Shown one piece after another: positions 1 through 7,262 of a stretch of 30,944 nt of DNA. The DNA comes from UBA1189 sp045654565 (GTDB lineage: Bacteria; Bacteroidota; Bacteroidia; Bacteroidales; Bacteroidaceae): assembly GCA_045654565.1 (NCBI GenBank), contig JAZONP010000180.1:1-30944 (forward strand), in the 5' to 3' direction. The position numbers and the translations under genes are program-made. The number at the start of each line of letters is the position of its first letter. The first letter of the stretch is position 1. The notes under the pieces were generated by a model. That model was not told where the DNA came from and made no database searches. It was given only the letters and a program-made list of their open reading frames with translations.

Positions 1-251
1 GTCATCACTGCCTGTCCGCCTACGGGACACATCAGCCCGTCGAGTGAACCCGCCTTGACACAGGCATCAGCAAAGCCCGCACAACCGGGGTATCCGCAAC
101 CGCCACAGTTGGCCTGCGGCAACACCTCGGCAACTTGACCCACACGTGGGTCCTCCTCTACAGCAAATTTCTTAGATACGACAAACAGCACCGCGGCCAA
201 TACCAAGGCTGTAAGTCCCAAAGCAATCACTGCAATTAAAATTGTACTCAT
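1..251 (-). CDS. rnfB: RnfB, ion-translocating oxidoreductase Fe-S subunit (5' part only)
   Basis: This is the N-terminal 83 residues of RnfB; the rest lies beyond the left edge. RnfB is the ferredoxin-interacting iron-sulfur subunit of the Rnf complex, which couples ferredoxin:NAD+ electron transfer to ion pumping across the inner membrane. The translation starts at the ATG whose complement ends at 251. It has one hydrophobic membrane anchor (about residues 4-26), then the Fe-S motif with Cys49, Cys52, Cys57 and Cys75 in the context NCGGCGYPGC and MCPVGG, the hallmark of the RnfB 4Fe-4S domain. The upstream gene on the same strand is rseC, as is usual in Bacteroidales, where rseC precedes the rnfBCDGEA genes. 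Here 190 bases containing a palindromic repeat separate the two. No separate promoter is evident. Confidence 0.93.
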   Translation of the reverse strand, partial: MSTILIAVIALGLTALVLAAVLFVVSKKFAVEEDPRVGQVAEVLPQANCGGCGYPGCAGFADACVKAGSLDGLMCPVGGQAVM

Positions 252-311
252 GATTTGATGTTATGATTTGAGTTTTGTTATTTGTTGCTTGTTTAGAGTG
301 TAGTGTTTATT

Positions 312-412
312 GTGTCATTCTGAGGGAGCGAAGCGAAGGAAAAATCTCGCAGTGCCTCTTGCTTAGTTCCAGCGCGGGATCCCTCGGCGCTATCGCTTTG
401 TCGGGATGACAC
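312..412. repeat. Dispersed REP-like palindromic repeat between rseC and rnfB
   Basis: A roughly 100-base element is bounded by GTGTCAT (312-318) and its complement ATGACAC (406-412). The interior includes GAGGGAGCGAAGCGAAGGA and GGGATCCCTCGGCGCTATCG. This is the style of non-coding repeat scattered in intergenic regions of many Bacteroidota genomes. Its ends, TGTCATtCTGA and GGATGACA, resemble those of the longer element at 30597-30812. It is not coding. The bases outside it (252-311 and 413-441) are AT-rich and show nothing else recognisable. Confidence 0.7.
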
Positions 413-441
413 TCATCGTGGTTTTCGTTAATCATTAATCG

Positions 442-867
442 TTAAACATTCATCGATCGTATCGTAAATGTAAATTCGTTCATCAATCTCTTCTTGCAAG
501 CAAAGAGCACGCCGAAGTATGCCGTCAAGGCCAGTAGTGCCGCTACGGCACCTGCCACCTCATTGCCCTCGGTGAGCCACATGGCAACGGCCACGGCAAC
601 GACCAGCAGCAGTAGGGGGAAAAGAAAAGCGAGGCGAACAGCCTTCATTCCCATCGTTGCTGCTCCCTCGACTATCACTCTTTGTCCTACCTGGTAGGCT
701 TTAGCGTCGGCACCATACACGTCGACAATCTTCTCCTTGCTCTCGGCAGCCGAGCACAGACTCTTGGCACCGCAAGCCGCACAAGCCGAAGCCTGTACGA
801 TGCGCACATGGATGCAGTCTCCTTCGATTGCGTCCACTATACCGTCGTGTTTGATTACGTCTGCCAT
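442..867 (-). CDS. rseC: RseC/MucC-family membrane protein, SoxR-reducing system type
   Basis: A 141-residue protein of the RseC/MucC family, small inner-membrane proteins encoded next to rnf genes and, in proteobacteria, implicated in reducing SoxR and tuning sigma-E. The start chosen is the ATG at 867 (MADVIKHDGIV). The longer frame to 924 would begin inside the promoter. The Cys cluster Cys29-x2-Cys32-x5-Cys38 is the family's conserved motif. Two hydrophobic segments follow (about residues 75-95 and 103-123), then a short basic tail. It lies directly upstream of rnfB on the same strand, as in other Bacteroidales, so a role in Rnf assembly or redox maintenance is a reasonable inference. Confidence 0.9.
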   Translation of the reverse strand: MADVIKHDGIVDAIEGDCIHVRIVQASACAACGAKSLCSAAESKEKIVDVYGADAKAYQVGQRVIVEGAATMGMKAVRLAFLFPLLLLVVAVAVAMWLTEGNEVAGAVAALLALTAYFGVLFACKKRLMNEFTFTIRSMNV

Positions 868-894
868 TACCTTAATTATATACGCTTTGCCTTG

Positions 895-925
895 CAAAGT
901 TACAACAAGCCGAGCGGAGAACAAA
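895..925 (-). promoter_or_regulatory. Promoter of rseC (-33/-7 Bacteroidota type)
   Basis: Read on the minus strand, TTTG (complement of 922-925), 19 nt, then TAACTTTG (complement of 895-902). This matches the Bacteroidota consensus TTTG-N19-21-TAnnTTTG and supports the start at 867. The -7 element overlaps a perfect inverted repeat CTTTGC-CTT-GCAAAG (885-899), which could be a regulator site, though this is only inference. Confidence 0.7.
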
Positions 926-980
926 ATAAAAGCCCGTTTTTTATTTTATACCAGTCGAAATATTCGTCTATATAGAAGCA

Positions 981-1016
981 AAAAAGAAAGAGCCAAGTAA
1001 TCTTGACTCTTTTTCT
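981..1016 (-). terminator. Rho-independent terminator of tRNA-Arg
   Basis: On the minus strand, GAGTCAAG pairs with CTTGGCTC (one G-U pair) around a short ATTA loop, followed by a T-rich run (TTTCTTTTTT). It lies immediately downstream of the tRNA and upstream of the rseC promoter, so it separates the two units. Confidence 0.7.
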
Positions 1017-1023
1017 TGTTAAG

Positions 1024-1097
1024 TGATTCCGTTGCGACTCGAACGCAAGACCTACTGCTTAGAAGGCAGTTGCTCTATCCAGCTGAGCTACGGAACC
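1024..1097 (-). tRNA. tRNA-Arg, anticodon TCT
   Basis: The complement folds as a complete cloverleaf: acceptor stem GGTTCCG/CGGAATC, D arm GCTCAGCTGGATAGAGC, anticodon arm ACTGC-CTTCTAA-GCAGT with anticodon TCT, and T arm TTGCG-TTCGAGT-CGCAA. The discriminator base is A at 1024. CCA is not encoded; the sequence continues CTT. It reads AGA codons. Confidence 0.97.
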
Positions 1098-1131
1098 GAC
1101 CTTAATATCGTGTTGTTATGAAAAAACGGTG

Positions 1132-1162
1132 CAAAATTATATCTTTTTATTGATTTTGCAAA
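1132..1162 (-). promoter_or_regulatory. Promoter of tRNA-Arg
   Basis: On the minus strand, TTTG (complement of 1159-1162), exactly 19 nt, then TAATTTTG (complement of 1132-1139). This is a full match to the Bacteroidota consensus, with the predicted transcript start some 25-30 bases before the tRNA 5' end. Confidence 0.75.
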
Positions 1163-1192
1163 GAAAAGAGAGATTTATTTCTTGTTTTGTTA

Positions 1193-1200
1193 TATCTTTG
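1193..1200 (+). promoter_or_regulatory. Candidate -7 box for the MscS-type channel gene
   Basis: TATCTTTG matches the -7 consensus TAnnTTTG about 28 bases before the ATG at 1228. No clear TTTG is present at the expected -33 distance, so support is partial. It is back to back with the tRNA promoter. Confidence 0.5.
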
Positions 1201-1227
1201 TTCGGACTAACGTAAATTGTGAATGAC

Positions 1228-2421
1228 ATGAATGAGACTATCCTTCGTTGGCTCGGAGCATTAGGCATTGCTAATAGTGATAGCAACTGGGTGTATTGGA
1301 CGATAGCTTTAGTGGCCATTGCTCTCATCATCCTTCTGGCTAATGTGCTTTGTCGCTACGTTGTTATACCCTTAGTGAAGAAGATAACCAAGCGTACGCA
1401 ATCATCTTGGGATGATATCATTTTCAATGACATGCTGTTGAGGGACATCGCCCATCTGGTTCCCCCTATCATCATAGCCATGCTTATACCGATGGCTTTT
1501 GATCATGAGCAACCGCTACTTGAGTTTATACTCAAAGTAAATGCTATATATATGGTGGTAGTAATAGCCAAGCTACTATGCACATTCCTCGCATCGCTCT
1601 ACAAGCTTTCTGTTCGCCGGAATAGCCTAAGGAGCCATTCGCTGAAGGGGGTATACCAGATGCTTAAGATTGTTGTCATCTGCATTGCTATCATTATCAT
1701 TATCAGTATACTCATCAATAAGAATCCTGGCTATATCCTTACCGCACTTGGAGCCTCTGCGGCAGTACTCATGCTGGTGTTTAAGGATATGATTCTCGGC
1801 CTTGTGGCAGGTGTACAGCTTACGGCCAATGATATGTTGCGTCCCGGTGACTGGATCTCCATGCCCAAGTATGGGGCCGACGGTGATGTCATGGAGGTGA
1901 CGCTGACCACCGTCAAGGTACAGAACTGGGACAAGACCATCACGACCATACCGCCCTATGCCTTAGTCAGCGACTCGTTTCAGAACTGGCGAGGCATGAA
2001 AGAGAGTGGGGGACGCCGAGTGAAGCGCTCCGTATACATAGACATGCGCTCCATTGCCTTCTGTACCGAAGAGCAGATGGCCGAGTTCTCTGAGCGTGGC
2101 TGGCTCAATGGTGTTGAGCGTGAGGATAAGTTTGTGGTCAATCTTCATATCTTCCGCAACTATTTGGAGAACTATCTGCGCCAACACCATCGTGTCAACC
2201 AACAGTTGATAATCATGGTACGCCAGCTGCAGCCCACAGCCCAAGGTCTTCCCCTGGAACTTTACTTCTTCTCTGACGGAACCGATTGGATACCTTATGA
2301 ACATCTTCAGAGTGAAATTTTCGAACATGTCTTTGCCGTGCTACCTACGTTCGGCCTTCGAGTGTTCCAGTCTCCTATGGGCATCGACTTTAGTGGTGAG
2401 GGGTTCAGTGGTGAACGGTAA
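1228..2421 (+). CDS. MscS-family mechanosensitive channel, YbdG/miniconductance type
   Basis: A roughly 397-residue inner-membrane protein of the MscS superfamily, channels that release solutes during hypo-osmotic shock. An N-terminal membrane region with four to five hydrophobic helices (about residues 20-200) leads to the pore-lining helix and the cytoplasmic beta domain. That domain contains ALGASAAVLMLVFKD, the conserved RPGDWI, and the YbdG-type stretch PKYGADGDVMEVTLTTVKVQ. SFQNWRGMKESGGRRVKR is also characteristic of the YbdG branch rather than of classical MscS, and the length is close to YbdG (about 415). The frame could also open at a GTG at 1219, nine bases upstream; I prefer the ATG at 1228. 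There is no Shine-Dalgarno, as is usual in this phylum. The next gene starts about 60 bases downstream. Confidence 0.88.
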   Translation: MNETILRWLGALGIANSDSNWVYWTIALVAIALIILLANVLCRYVVIPLVKKITKRTQSSWDDIIFNDMLLRDIAHLVPPIIIAMLIPMAFDHEQPLLEFILKVNAIYMVVVIAKLLCTFLASLYKLSVRRNSLRSHSLKGVYQMLKIVVICIAIIIIISILINKNPGYILTALGASAAVLMLVFKDMILGLVAGVQLTANDMLRPGDWISMPKYGADGDVMEVTLTTVKVQNWDKTITTIPPYALVSDSFQNWRGMKESGGRRVKRSVYIDMRSIAFCTEEQMAEFSERGWLNGVEREDKFVVNLHIFRNYLENYLRQHHRVNQQLIIMVRQLQPTAQGLPLELYFFSDGTDWIPYEHLQSEIFEHVFAVLPTFGLRVFQSPMGIDFSGEGFSGER

Positions 2422-2481
2422 AAGAGGATAGGGAGGATGCTCGGTAAACTCTTTTGCCAACAAACGATTAGCTTCAGCATG

Positions 2482-4539
2482 ATGAAAAGGGATCTATTGC
2501 CATTCGTTCTTTTGTGCTCCATACTGTGTGGTTGCACATCTTTTACGGCAGATATTAATGTCATACCCATACCTGCTGAGGTTGAGCTGTCGGGAGGATA
2601 TTTCGATGTGAATAATCGTACAAAAATCCACATAGAATCATCTGATACAGTCCGCAAAAATTTCATATCCTTCATATCAGAATCTCCTCTCTGTTTTGTT
2701 GAGCATACGGACGATATTACATATCATAATGTAATCATAATGAGAAAGATAGACGATTGCAGCAAGGAGTCTAATCGTGAACGATATTGCATGACCATAA
2801 CCTCTAAAAACATTACGATAGAGGCAAGTACAGACGCTGGACTTTTCTACGGACTTCAAACCCTGTTGCAACTTGTATCTGAGAATAAAAAAATACCCCA
2901 AGGAACCATTGTCGACGAACCTCGGTTTGCCTATCGTGGCATGATGCTCGATGTGTCGCGCCATTTCTTCGATGTGGACTTCGTGAAGAAGCAGATTGAT
3001 GCCATGGCCTATTATAAGATGAACCATCTTCATCTGCACCTTACTGATGCTGCGGGTTGGCGCTTAGAGATCAAACGCTATCCGCTACTCACACAAAAAG
3101 CCGCTTGGCGAACCCATCCAACATGGAAAGAGTGGTGGAATGCTGAACGCCGATACGTAGAGGAGGGTAGCGACTCTGCCTACGGAGGATACTACACACA
3201 AGACCAGATACGTGATCTTGTAGCTTATGCTCAGGAGCGTCATATTACCATTGTTCCCGAGATAGAGATGCCCTCACATTCCGAAGAGGTGCTCGCTGTA
3301 TATCCTGAACTGTCATGTTCTCACGCCCCTTATAAGGAGTCGGACTTCTGTATAGGCAATGAACAGACTTTTGAGTTCCTCGAAAATGTCCTCACGGAGG
3401 TCTTGGAGCTCTTCCCGTCCGAATATATTCATATTGGTGGCGACGAAGCAAGTAAGCAGTCTTGGAAGAGCTGCTCACTGTGCCAGGCACGTATGAAAAA
3501 CGAAGGTCTAAACGATGTGGATGAGTTGCAAAGCTATCTTATACACCGAGTGGATAGCTTCCTTACGGCACATGGCCGAAAGCTCTTGGGGTGGGATGAG
3601 ATTCTCGATGGGGGCCTTGCTCCCAATGCTACGGTCATGTCATGGAGAGGCAATGAAGGAGGTCTGCGCGCCATCCGTGCAGGACACCGTGCTATCATGA
3701 CTCCTGGCGAATATTGCTATCTCGATGCTTATCAAGATGCACCGCATACCCAGCCTGAAGCTTTTGGAGGATACCTCCCACTGAAGAAAGTATATGCCTA
3801 CGAACCCTTGCCAGACGGCCTCACGGCCTCTCAGGAGGCACTATTGTATGGCGTGCAAGGCAATCTCTTTGCAGAGTATATACCCACCGAAGAGCATTTG
3901 GAATACATGATGTATCCGCGCATGCTCGCCATAGCAGAAGTCGGGTGGAGTAGTCCCGAGAATAAAGACTACGAATGTTTTTACCGCCGAGCACAAAGGG
4001 CAACCAAGCACCTGCAGGAAATAGGTTACAACACCTTTGATCTCTCCAGTGAAGTCGGTAACCGACCTGGAGCCGACCAGCCCATATCACACCTTGCTGT
4101 GGGCAAGAAGGTAAGCTACGTTGATGGTTCGGCCTATTATAACGGCTATGCCGCAGGAGGTGATAGTGCTCTTGTAGATGGCTGGCGAGGAGGATGGACC
4201 TATGGCGACAAGCGCTGGCAAGGTTTCCTCGGTCGCAAGGGTGTCGATGTGGTTATCGATCTTGATGAAATCCTCCCCATCAATGCCATTCATGCCGACT
4301 TTATGCAGATATGTGGCCCTGGAGTGTTCATGCCTTCAGAGATTATTATCTCTGCATCGACTGATGGCACGGAGTTTGCCGAACTACACCATATATATAA
4401 AGAGGTGGTGCGCGATGATTCCGTCTCCTTCTGTACACTCGGTTGGGAAGGAGAAGCCCAAGCGCGCTACATCCGCTACCAGGCTCTGCGCAGCCACCAT
4501 GGCGGATTCCTCTTTGTAGATGAGATTGTGGTAGAGTAA
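2482..4539 (+). CDS. GH20 beta-N-acetylhexosaminidase, lipoprotein
   Basis: A 685-residue family 20 glycoside hydrolase that removes terminal N-acetylglucosamine or N-acetylgalactosamine by substrate-assisted catalysis. The chosen start (second ATG of an ATGATG pair at 2479-2484) gives a lipoprotein signal MKRDLLPFVLLCSILCGC with lipid-attachment Cys18, so it probably sits on the outer membrane or in the periplasm. Domain order: GH20b (about 20-125); catalytic barrel (about 130-480) with RGMMLDVSRHFF, HLHLTDAAGWR and the catalytic pair Asp321-Glu322 in HIGGDE; then a C-terminal F5/8-type-C or CHB_HEX_C-like beta domain (about 530-685). Possible substrates are host glycans, chitin oligomers or peptidoglycan fragments; the sequence does not decide. 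An upstream in-frame ATG at 2437 would bury the signal peptide and is rejected. Confidence 0.92.
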   Translation: MKRDLLPFVLLCSILCGCTSFTADINVIPIPAEVELSGGYFDVNNRTKIHIESSDTVRKNFISFISESPLCFVEHTDDITYHNVIIMRKIDDCSKESNRERYCMTITSKNITIEASTDAGLFYGLQTLLQLVSENKKIPQGTIVDEPRFAYRGMMLDVSRHFFDVDFVKKQIDAMAYYKMNHLHLHLTDAAGWRLEIKRYPLLTQKAAWRTHPTWKEWWNAERRYVEEGSDSAYGGYYTQDQIRDLVAYAQERHITIVPEIEMPSHSEEVLAVYPELSCSHAPYKESDFCIGNEQTFEFLENVLTEVLELFPSEYIHIGGDEASKQSWKSCSLCQARMKNEGLNDVDELQSYLIHRVDSFLTAHGRKLLGWDEILDGGLAPNATVMSWRGNEGGLRAIRAGHRAIMTPGEYCYLDAYQDAPHTQPEAFGGYLPLKKVYAYEPLPDGLTASQEALLYGVQGNLFAEYIPTEEHLEYMMYPRMLAIAEVGWSSPENKDYECFYRRAQRATKHLQEIGYNTFDLSSEVGNRPGADQPISHLAVGKKVSYVDGSAYYNGYAAGGDSALVDGWRGGWTYGDKRWQGFLGRKGVDVVIDLDEILPINAIHADFMQICGPGVFMPSEIIISASTDGTEFAELHHIYKEVVRDDSVSFCTLGWEGEAQARYIRYQALRSHHGGFLFVDEIVVE

Positions 4540-4551
4540 TGTAAAATAATG

Positions 4552-4621
4552 AACCGGTATTAAATGAGAACAATTTAGTATAAGCGCTTTTTAAAATGTG
4601 CAATTAAACATAATACCGATT
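4552..4621. repeat. Imperfect inverted repeat upstream of dinB
   Basis: AACCGGTATTA (4552-4562) and TAATACCGATT (4611-4621) are inverted copies matching at 10 of 11 positions, 48 bases apart, just upstream of the dinB promoter. It could be a regulatory site or the remains of a processing or terminator structure after the GH20 gene. There is no T-run. Confidence 0.4.
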
Positions 4622-4630
4622 ATGAAACAA

Positions 4631-4661
4631 TTGTAGATTTGTAAAAAAACACTTACCTTTG
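4631..4661 (+). promoter_or_regulatory. Promoter of dinB
   Basis: TTG (4631-4633), 20 nt, then TACCTTTG (4654-4661). This fits the Bacteroidota promoter consensus and lies about 40 bases before the ATG of dinB. Confidence 0.6.
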
Positions 4662-4701
4662 TCAATAAAAACACCAACGCGCATACAACAAAAATAGACT
4701 A

Positions 4702-5796
4702 ATGACTGAGCGTAAAATCATACATATAGATATGGATGCATTCTATGCATCTATTGAGCAACGCGATAATCCAGAATTGCGTGGACGCCCCATAGCCGTT
4801 GGTCATGCCGGCGAGCGTGGTGTCGTGTCGGCGGCAAGCTATGAAGCCAGAAAGTTTGGTGTACGCTCGGCCATGGCATCGCTTAAGGCAGCAAGGTTAT
4901 GTCCGGGACTGGTGTTTGTTCCCGTACGAATTGAAGTCTATGAGCAAGTATCGCAACAGATACACGAAATCTTCCGCGAATACACCGATCTCATAGAACC
5001 CCTTGCTTTGGACGAAGCCTTCCTCGATGTCACTATAAATAAAAAAGGAATGGTGCTGGCTGTAGATATAGCTCGTGAGATCAAGCAAAGGATACGCGAG
5101 GAGCTAGGACTTGTAGCCTCGGCAGGCGTGTCGTACAATAAGTTTTTGGCTAAGATTGCATCAGACTATCGCAAACCGGACGGCTTGTGCACCATACACC
5201 CAGATCATGCACTCGACTTTATTGCCCAACTCCCTATAGAGAGTTTTTGGGGTGTCGGGAAAGTCACAGCCAAGCGGATGCATGCCTTGGGGATACATTA
5301 TGGTCGCGAGCTCCGTGTTTGGTCGTTGGATGGCTTGAAGCGTGAGTTTGGCAAGGTAGGTGAACTCTATTATGACTTTGCTCGAGGCATTGATCTACGT
5401 CCCGTAGAGGCAGTGAGAATACGCAAATCGGTAGGTTGCGAGCATACCTTGGAACGTGACATTAACACCAGTACAGCCGTCATTGTTGAACTATATCATA
5501 CGGCCGAAGAACTTATAGAACGCTTGACTGAAAGCGGTTTCAAAGGTAACACATTGACACTAAAAGTCAAGTTTCATGACTTTTCACAGATTACTCGCAG
5601 CATCACCCAAGACAAGGTGCTTATCCATATGAAAAACATACTCCCCTTGGCCAAGAAGTTACTAGCCAGCGTGGAATACGATAATCATCCCATACGCTTG
5701 TTGGGCTTGTCGGTGTCCAATCCTCGCGACAATGGAGACGATGCCGTCTATCGTCAAAGTTGGGAACAACTACCGCTAAAGTTTAAAGAATATTAA
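4702..5796 (+). CDS. dinB: DNA polymerase IV (Y-family translesion polymerase)
   Basis: A 364-residue DinB/Pol IV, the error-prone polymerase that bypasses damaged bases. The palm motif IDMDAFYASIEQ carries metal ligand Asp10, and LALDEAFLDVT carries Asp104 and Glu105, matching the E. coli Pol IV catalytic triad almost position for position. Other hallmarks are YEARKFGVRSAM (fingers), SAGVSYNKFLAKIASDYRKP, and the thumb HhH PIESFWGVGKVTAKRM, then the little finger. The tail QLPLKF (356-361) resembles a beta-clamp-binding motif. It is transcribed alone from a promoter at 4631-4661 and converges on the XRE gene, their stop codons overlapping. No LexA-like box was recognised upstream. Confidence 0.97.
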   Translation: MTERKIIHIDMDAFYASIEQRDNPELRGRPIAVGHAGERGVVSAASYEARKFGVRSAMASLKAARLCPGLVFVPVRIEVYEQVSQQIHEIFREYTDLIEPLALDEAFLDVTINKKGMVLAVDIAREIKQRIREELGLVASAGVSYNKFLAKIASDYRKPDGLCTIHPDHALDFIAQLPIESFWGVGKVTAKRMHALGIHYGRELRVWSLDGLKREFGKVGELYYDFARGIDLRPVEAVRIRKSVGCEHTLERDINTSTAVIVELYHTAEELIERLTESGFKGNTLTLKVKFHDFSQITRSITQDKVLIHMKNILPLAKKLLASVEYDNHPIRLLGLSVSNPRDNGDDAVYRQSWEQLPLKFKEY

Positions 5797-6347
5797 GGCT
5801 TAAAGGTCTCATATGTACCATCGTCGAAGAAAATTTTTATTTCGACGATTTTTCGCTGCAAAGATTTTTTAGCATATTCGATCTGCGTATCAGAGAGATA
5901 AGGTGCTTTTGGTAGTGTATGAAGTGGTATTTCCTTGCGATTTTTCGCAACTCCTGTACTCTCGGACGCAAATACGGGATTCTCAGCAAACAATTCACCT
6001 TGATAAAAGCGTGCTTGAGTCTGCTCGTCGACTGAGGACGAGGTCTGTGCTTGTCCCGTGCGCTCATACGAAACCATCTCATCCATTGCAGTACTCGTCT
6101 CTTCGTTCAGTGCACTATTAGGATAGTCGGCTACAACATTACTCTCATAAGTGCCAATGCCATCGAGCAGCCACAAGAGACTTATTTTTTTGAATTTCTG
6201 ATGAATCTTCATCACCACCTCCATACTAGGGTTATTGCGACCAGCCAAGATATGTGATAAAGTGGGACGATTTACTCCTATAAAGTCTGCAAACTGGCTT
6301 TGTCCCATGCCCTCACGTTCCATGATCTCTTTTATACGCTCTCTCAT
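5793..6347 (-). CDS. XRE-family helix-turn-helix regulator
   Basis: A 184-residue DNA-binding protein. Residues about 3-60 form an XRE/Cro-CI helix-turn-helix (MGQSQFADFIGVNRPTLSHI, then AGRNNPS), followed by KISLLWLLDGIG, typical of Bacteroidales members. A low-complexity polar linker (about 75-155) leads to a conserved-looking tail ending IFFDDGTYETFKP, which is seen in Bacteroidales paralogues but has no known function. No peptidase or ligand domain is visible, so the inducing signal is unknown. The gene is convergent with dinB; the two overlap by four bases at their stops. It has a well-formed promoter and two palindromic repeats upstream, compatible with autoregulation (inference). Confidence 0.85.
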   Translation of the reverse strand: MRERIKEIMEREGMGQSQFADFIGVNRPTLSHILAGRNNPSMEVVMKIHQKFKKISLLWLLDGIGTYESNVVADYPNSALNEETSTAMDEMVSYERTGQAQTSSSVDEQTQARFYQGELFAENPVFASESTGVAKNRKEIPLHTLPKAPYLSDTQIEYAKKSLQRKIVEIKIFFDDGTYETFKP

Positions 6348-6377
6348 TGGGTTATTTTTGTTACTTTATTGATGTTA

Positions 6378-6408
6378 CAAAGATAAATACTAATAATTAC
6401 ATTTGCAA
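6378..6408 (-). promoter_or_regulatory. Promoter of the XRE regulator gene
   Basis: On the minus strand, TTG (complement of 6406-6408), 20 nt, then TATCTTTG (complement of 6378-6385). It lies about 31 bases before the ATG at 6347 and is a good match to the Bacteroidota consensus. Confidence 0.7.
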
Positions 6409-6433
6409 TTTATATTTCTAACCCGAATTAAAT

Positions 6434-6473
6434 AATGTAAATACATCTTGGGTAAACAAATGTAAATACATCT
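6434..6473. promoter_or_regulatory. Two identical operator-like palindromes upstream of the XRE gene
   Basis: The 15-mer AATGTAAATACATCT occurs twice, at 6434-6448 and 6459-6473, with a 25-base period. Each contains ATGTA-AA-TACAT, an inverted repeat with a 2-base spacer. They sit some 65-100 bases upstream of the XRE start codon and just upstream of its -33 box. A third partial copy, AAATACATCTT, is at 7000-7010. Regulator binding is an inference. Confidence 0.5.
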
Positions 6474-7021
6474 ACGCAAATAGTGAATTCATATAACTTA
6501 TTTTACATAAAATTCACTTCATATTAACATTATAAATATCTCATATACAAACAATTGAGCTTTCATAAATGCCTCTGTCTAATAGGATTGCTGCTATATT
6601 CATAGATATGCGAGATGTATTATAAATAACTTTATATATAATAGTGTAAATATACTGAAATTCTTAACATTATACAATATTCATATACATTATTAAGACA
6701 TACAATATTCCTCATGGCTTCTGTTTATATAAACAACCGCTCTAGTGTTACAATAATAAATTCCAATCTAGAATGGTTACTCCCCTACTCTATTATTTTA
6801 TAATTTACAATTACAACCAATCAAATAGATAATAATTGTTACTTCATTTCGCGTTATAAAGTTATCATTGTAAACTTTTCAACCAGTTCCATTAGTCTAT
6901 CATTAGCTCCATAGTCTAAATCGTGCGAGAATCGCGTAAATGTGTCCAAGAGTACAGAGAAAGATAAAAAACGCAAGGATTTGGTATTAGAAACAACACA
7001 AATACATCTTATCTCGCTATG

Positions 7022-7054
7022 AAACAATATATTATGTATAAAAATACATTGTTT
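7022..7054. repeat. Imperfect inverted repeat in the AT-rich region
   Basis: AAACAATATATT (7022-7033) and AATACATTGTTT (7043-7054) are inverted copies matching at 11 of 12 positions around a 9-base spacer, able to form a cruciform or RNA hairpin. No T-run follows that would make it a standard terminator. Confidence 0.5.
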
Positions 7055-7200
7055 TAATTATGAAGCGTTTGAAAATAACGTATAATGGAGCCGCATTGCT
7101 CCACCTATCATCCCCTTTTTCGTTAATAAATTCTAGTTACTGATGATTTAGCCATTATGTCTGAAATCACGAGTCTCTAAGGGAGCTCACGACCTCTCAT

Positions 7201-7230
7201 AAAAAAAAGGAGGCTGAGTACCTCCTTTTA
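7201..7230 (-). terminator. Rho-independent terminator of dnaB
   Basis: Stem AAAAGGAGG (7205-7213) with CCTCCTTTT (7221-7229), 7-base loop CTGAGTA. On the minus strand it is followed by a run of T's (complement of the A's from 7208 leftwards). It lies about 33 bases past the dnaB stop. Confidence 0.85.
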
Positions 7231-7262
7231 TAGTATAATAAAAAATGATTGTTCCTGTTCGT

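Larger units (their letters stand above)
6348..7262. other. 915-base AT-rich intergenic region without a recognisable gene
   Basis: There is no credible coding region here: stops are dense in all frames and base composition is much more AT-rich than the neighbours. Contents that can be supported are the XRE promoter (6378-6408), the twin palindromes (6434-6473), a direct repeat ATACAATATTC at 6672-6682 and 6700-6710, an imperfect inverted repeat at 7022-7054 and the dnaB terminator (7201-7230). No RNA family was recognised. A regulatory RNA or a decayed gene cannot be excluded. Confidence 0.7.

Noticed and set aside
442..924. Longer start for rseC at 924
   Set aside because: The extension would begin within the -33 element of a well-formed promoter and adds 19 residues absent from the family; the ATG at 867 starts exactly at the family N-terminus.
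4702..5796. dinB as part of a mobile umuDC-like cassette
   Set aside because: Sequence matches chromosomal Pol IV with normal length, there is no umuD-like neighbour and no mobility gene.
6434..6473. CRISPR-like short repeats
   Set aside because: Only two full copies with a 10-base gap, no spacer-sized intervals and no cas genes; palindromic operators fit better.
7060..7143. A 27-codon open frame (MKRLKITYNGAALLHLSSPF...) just after the inverted repeat at 7022-7054
   Set aside because: Too short and without a promoter or ribosome-binding evidence; frames of this size are expected by chance.
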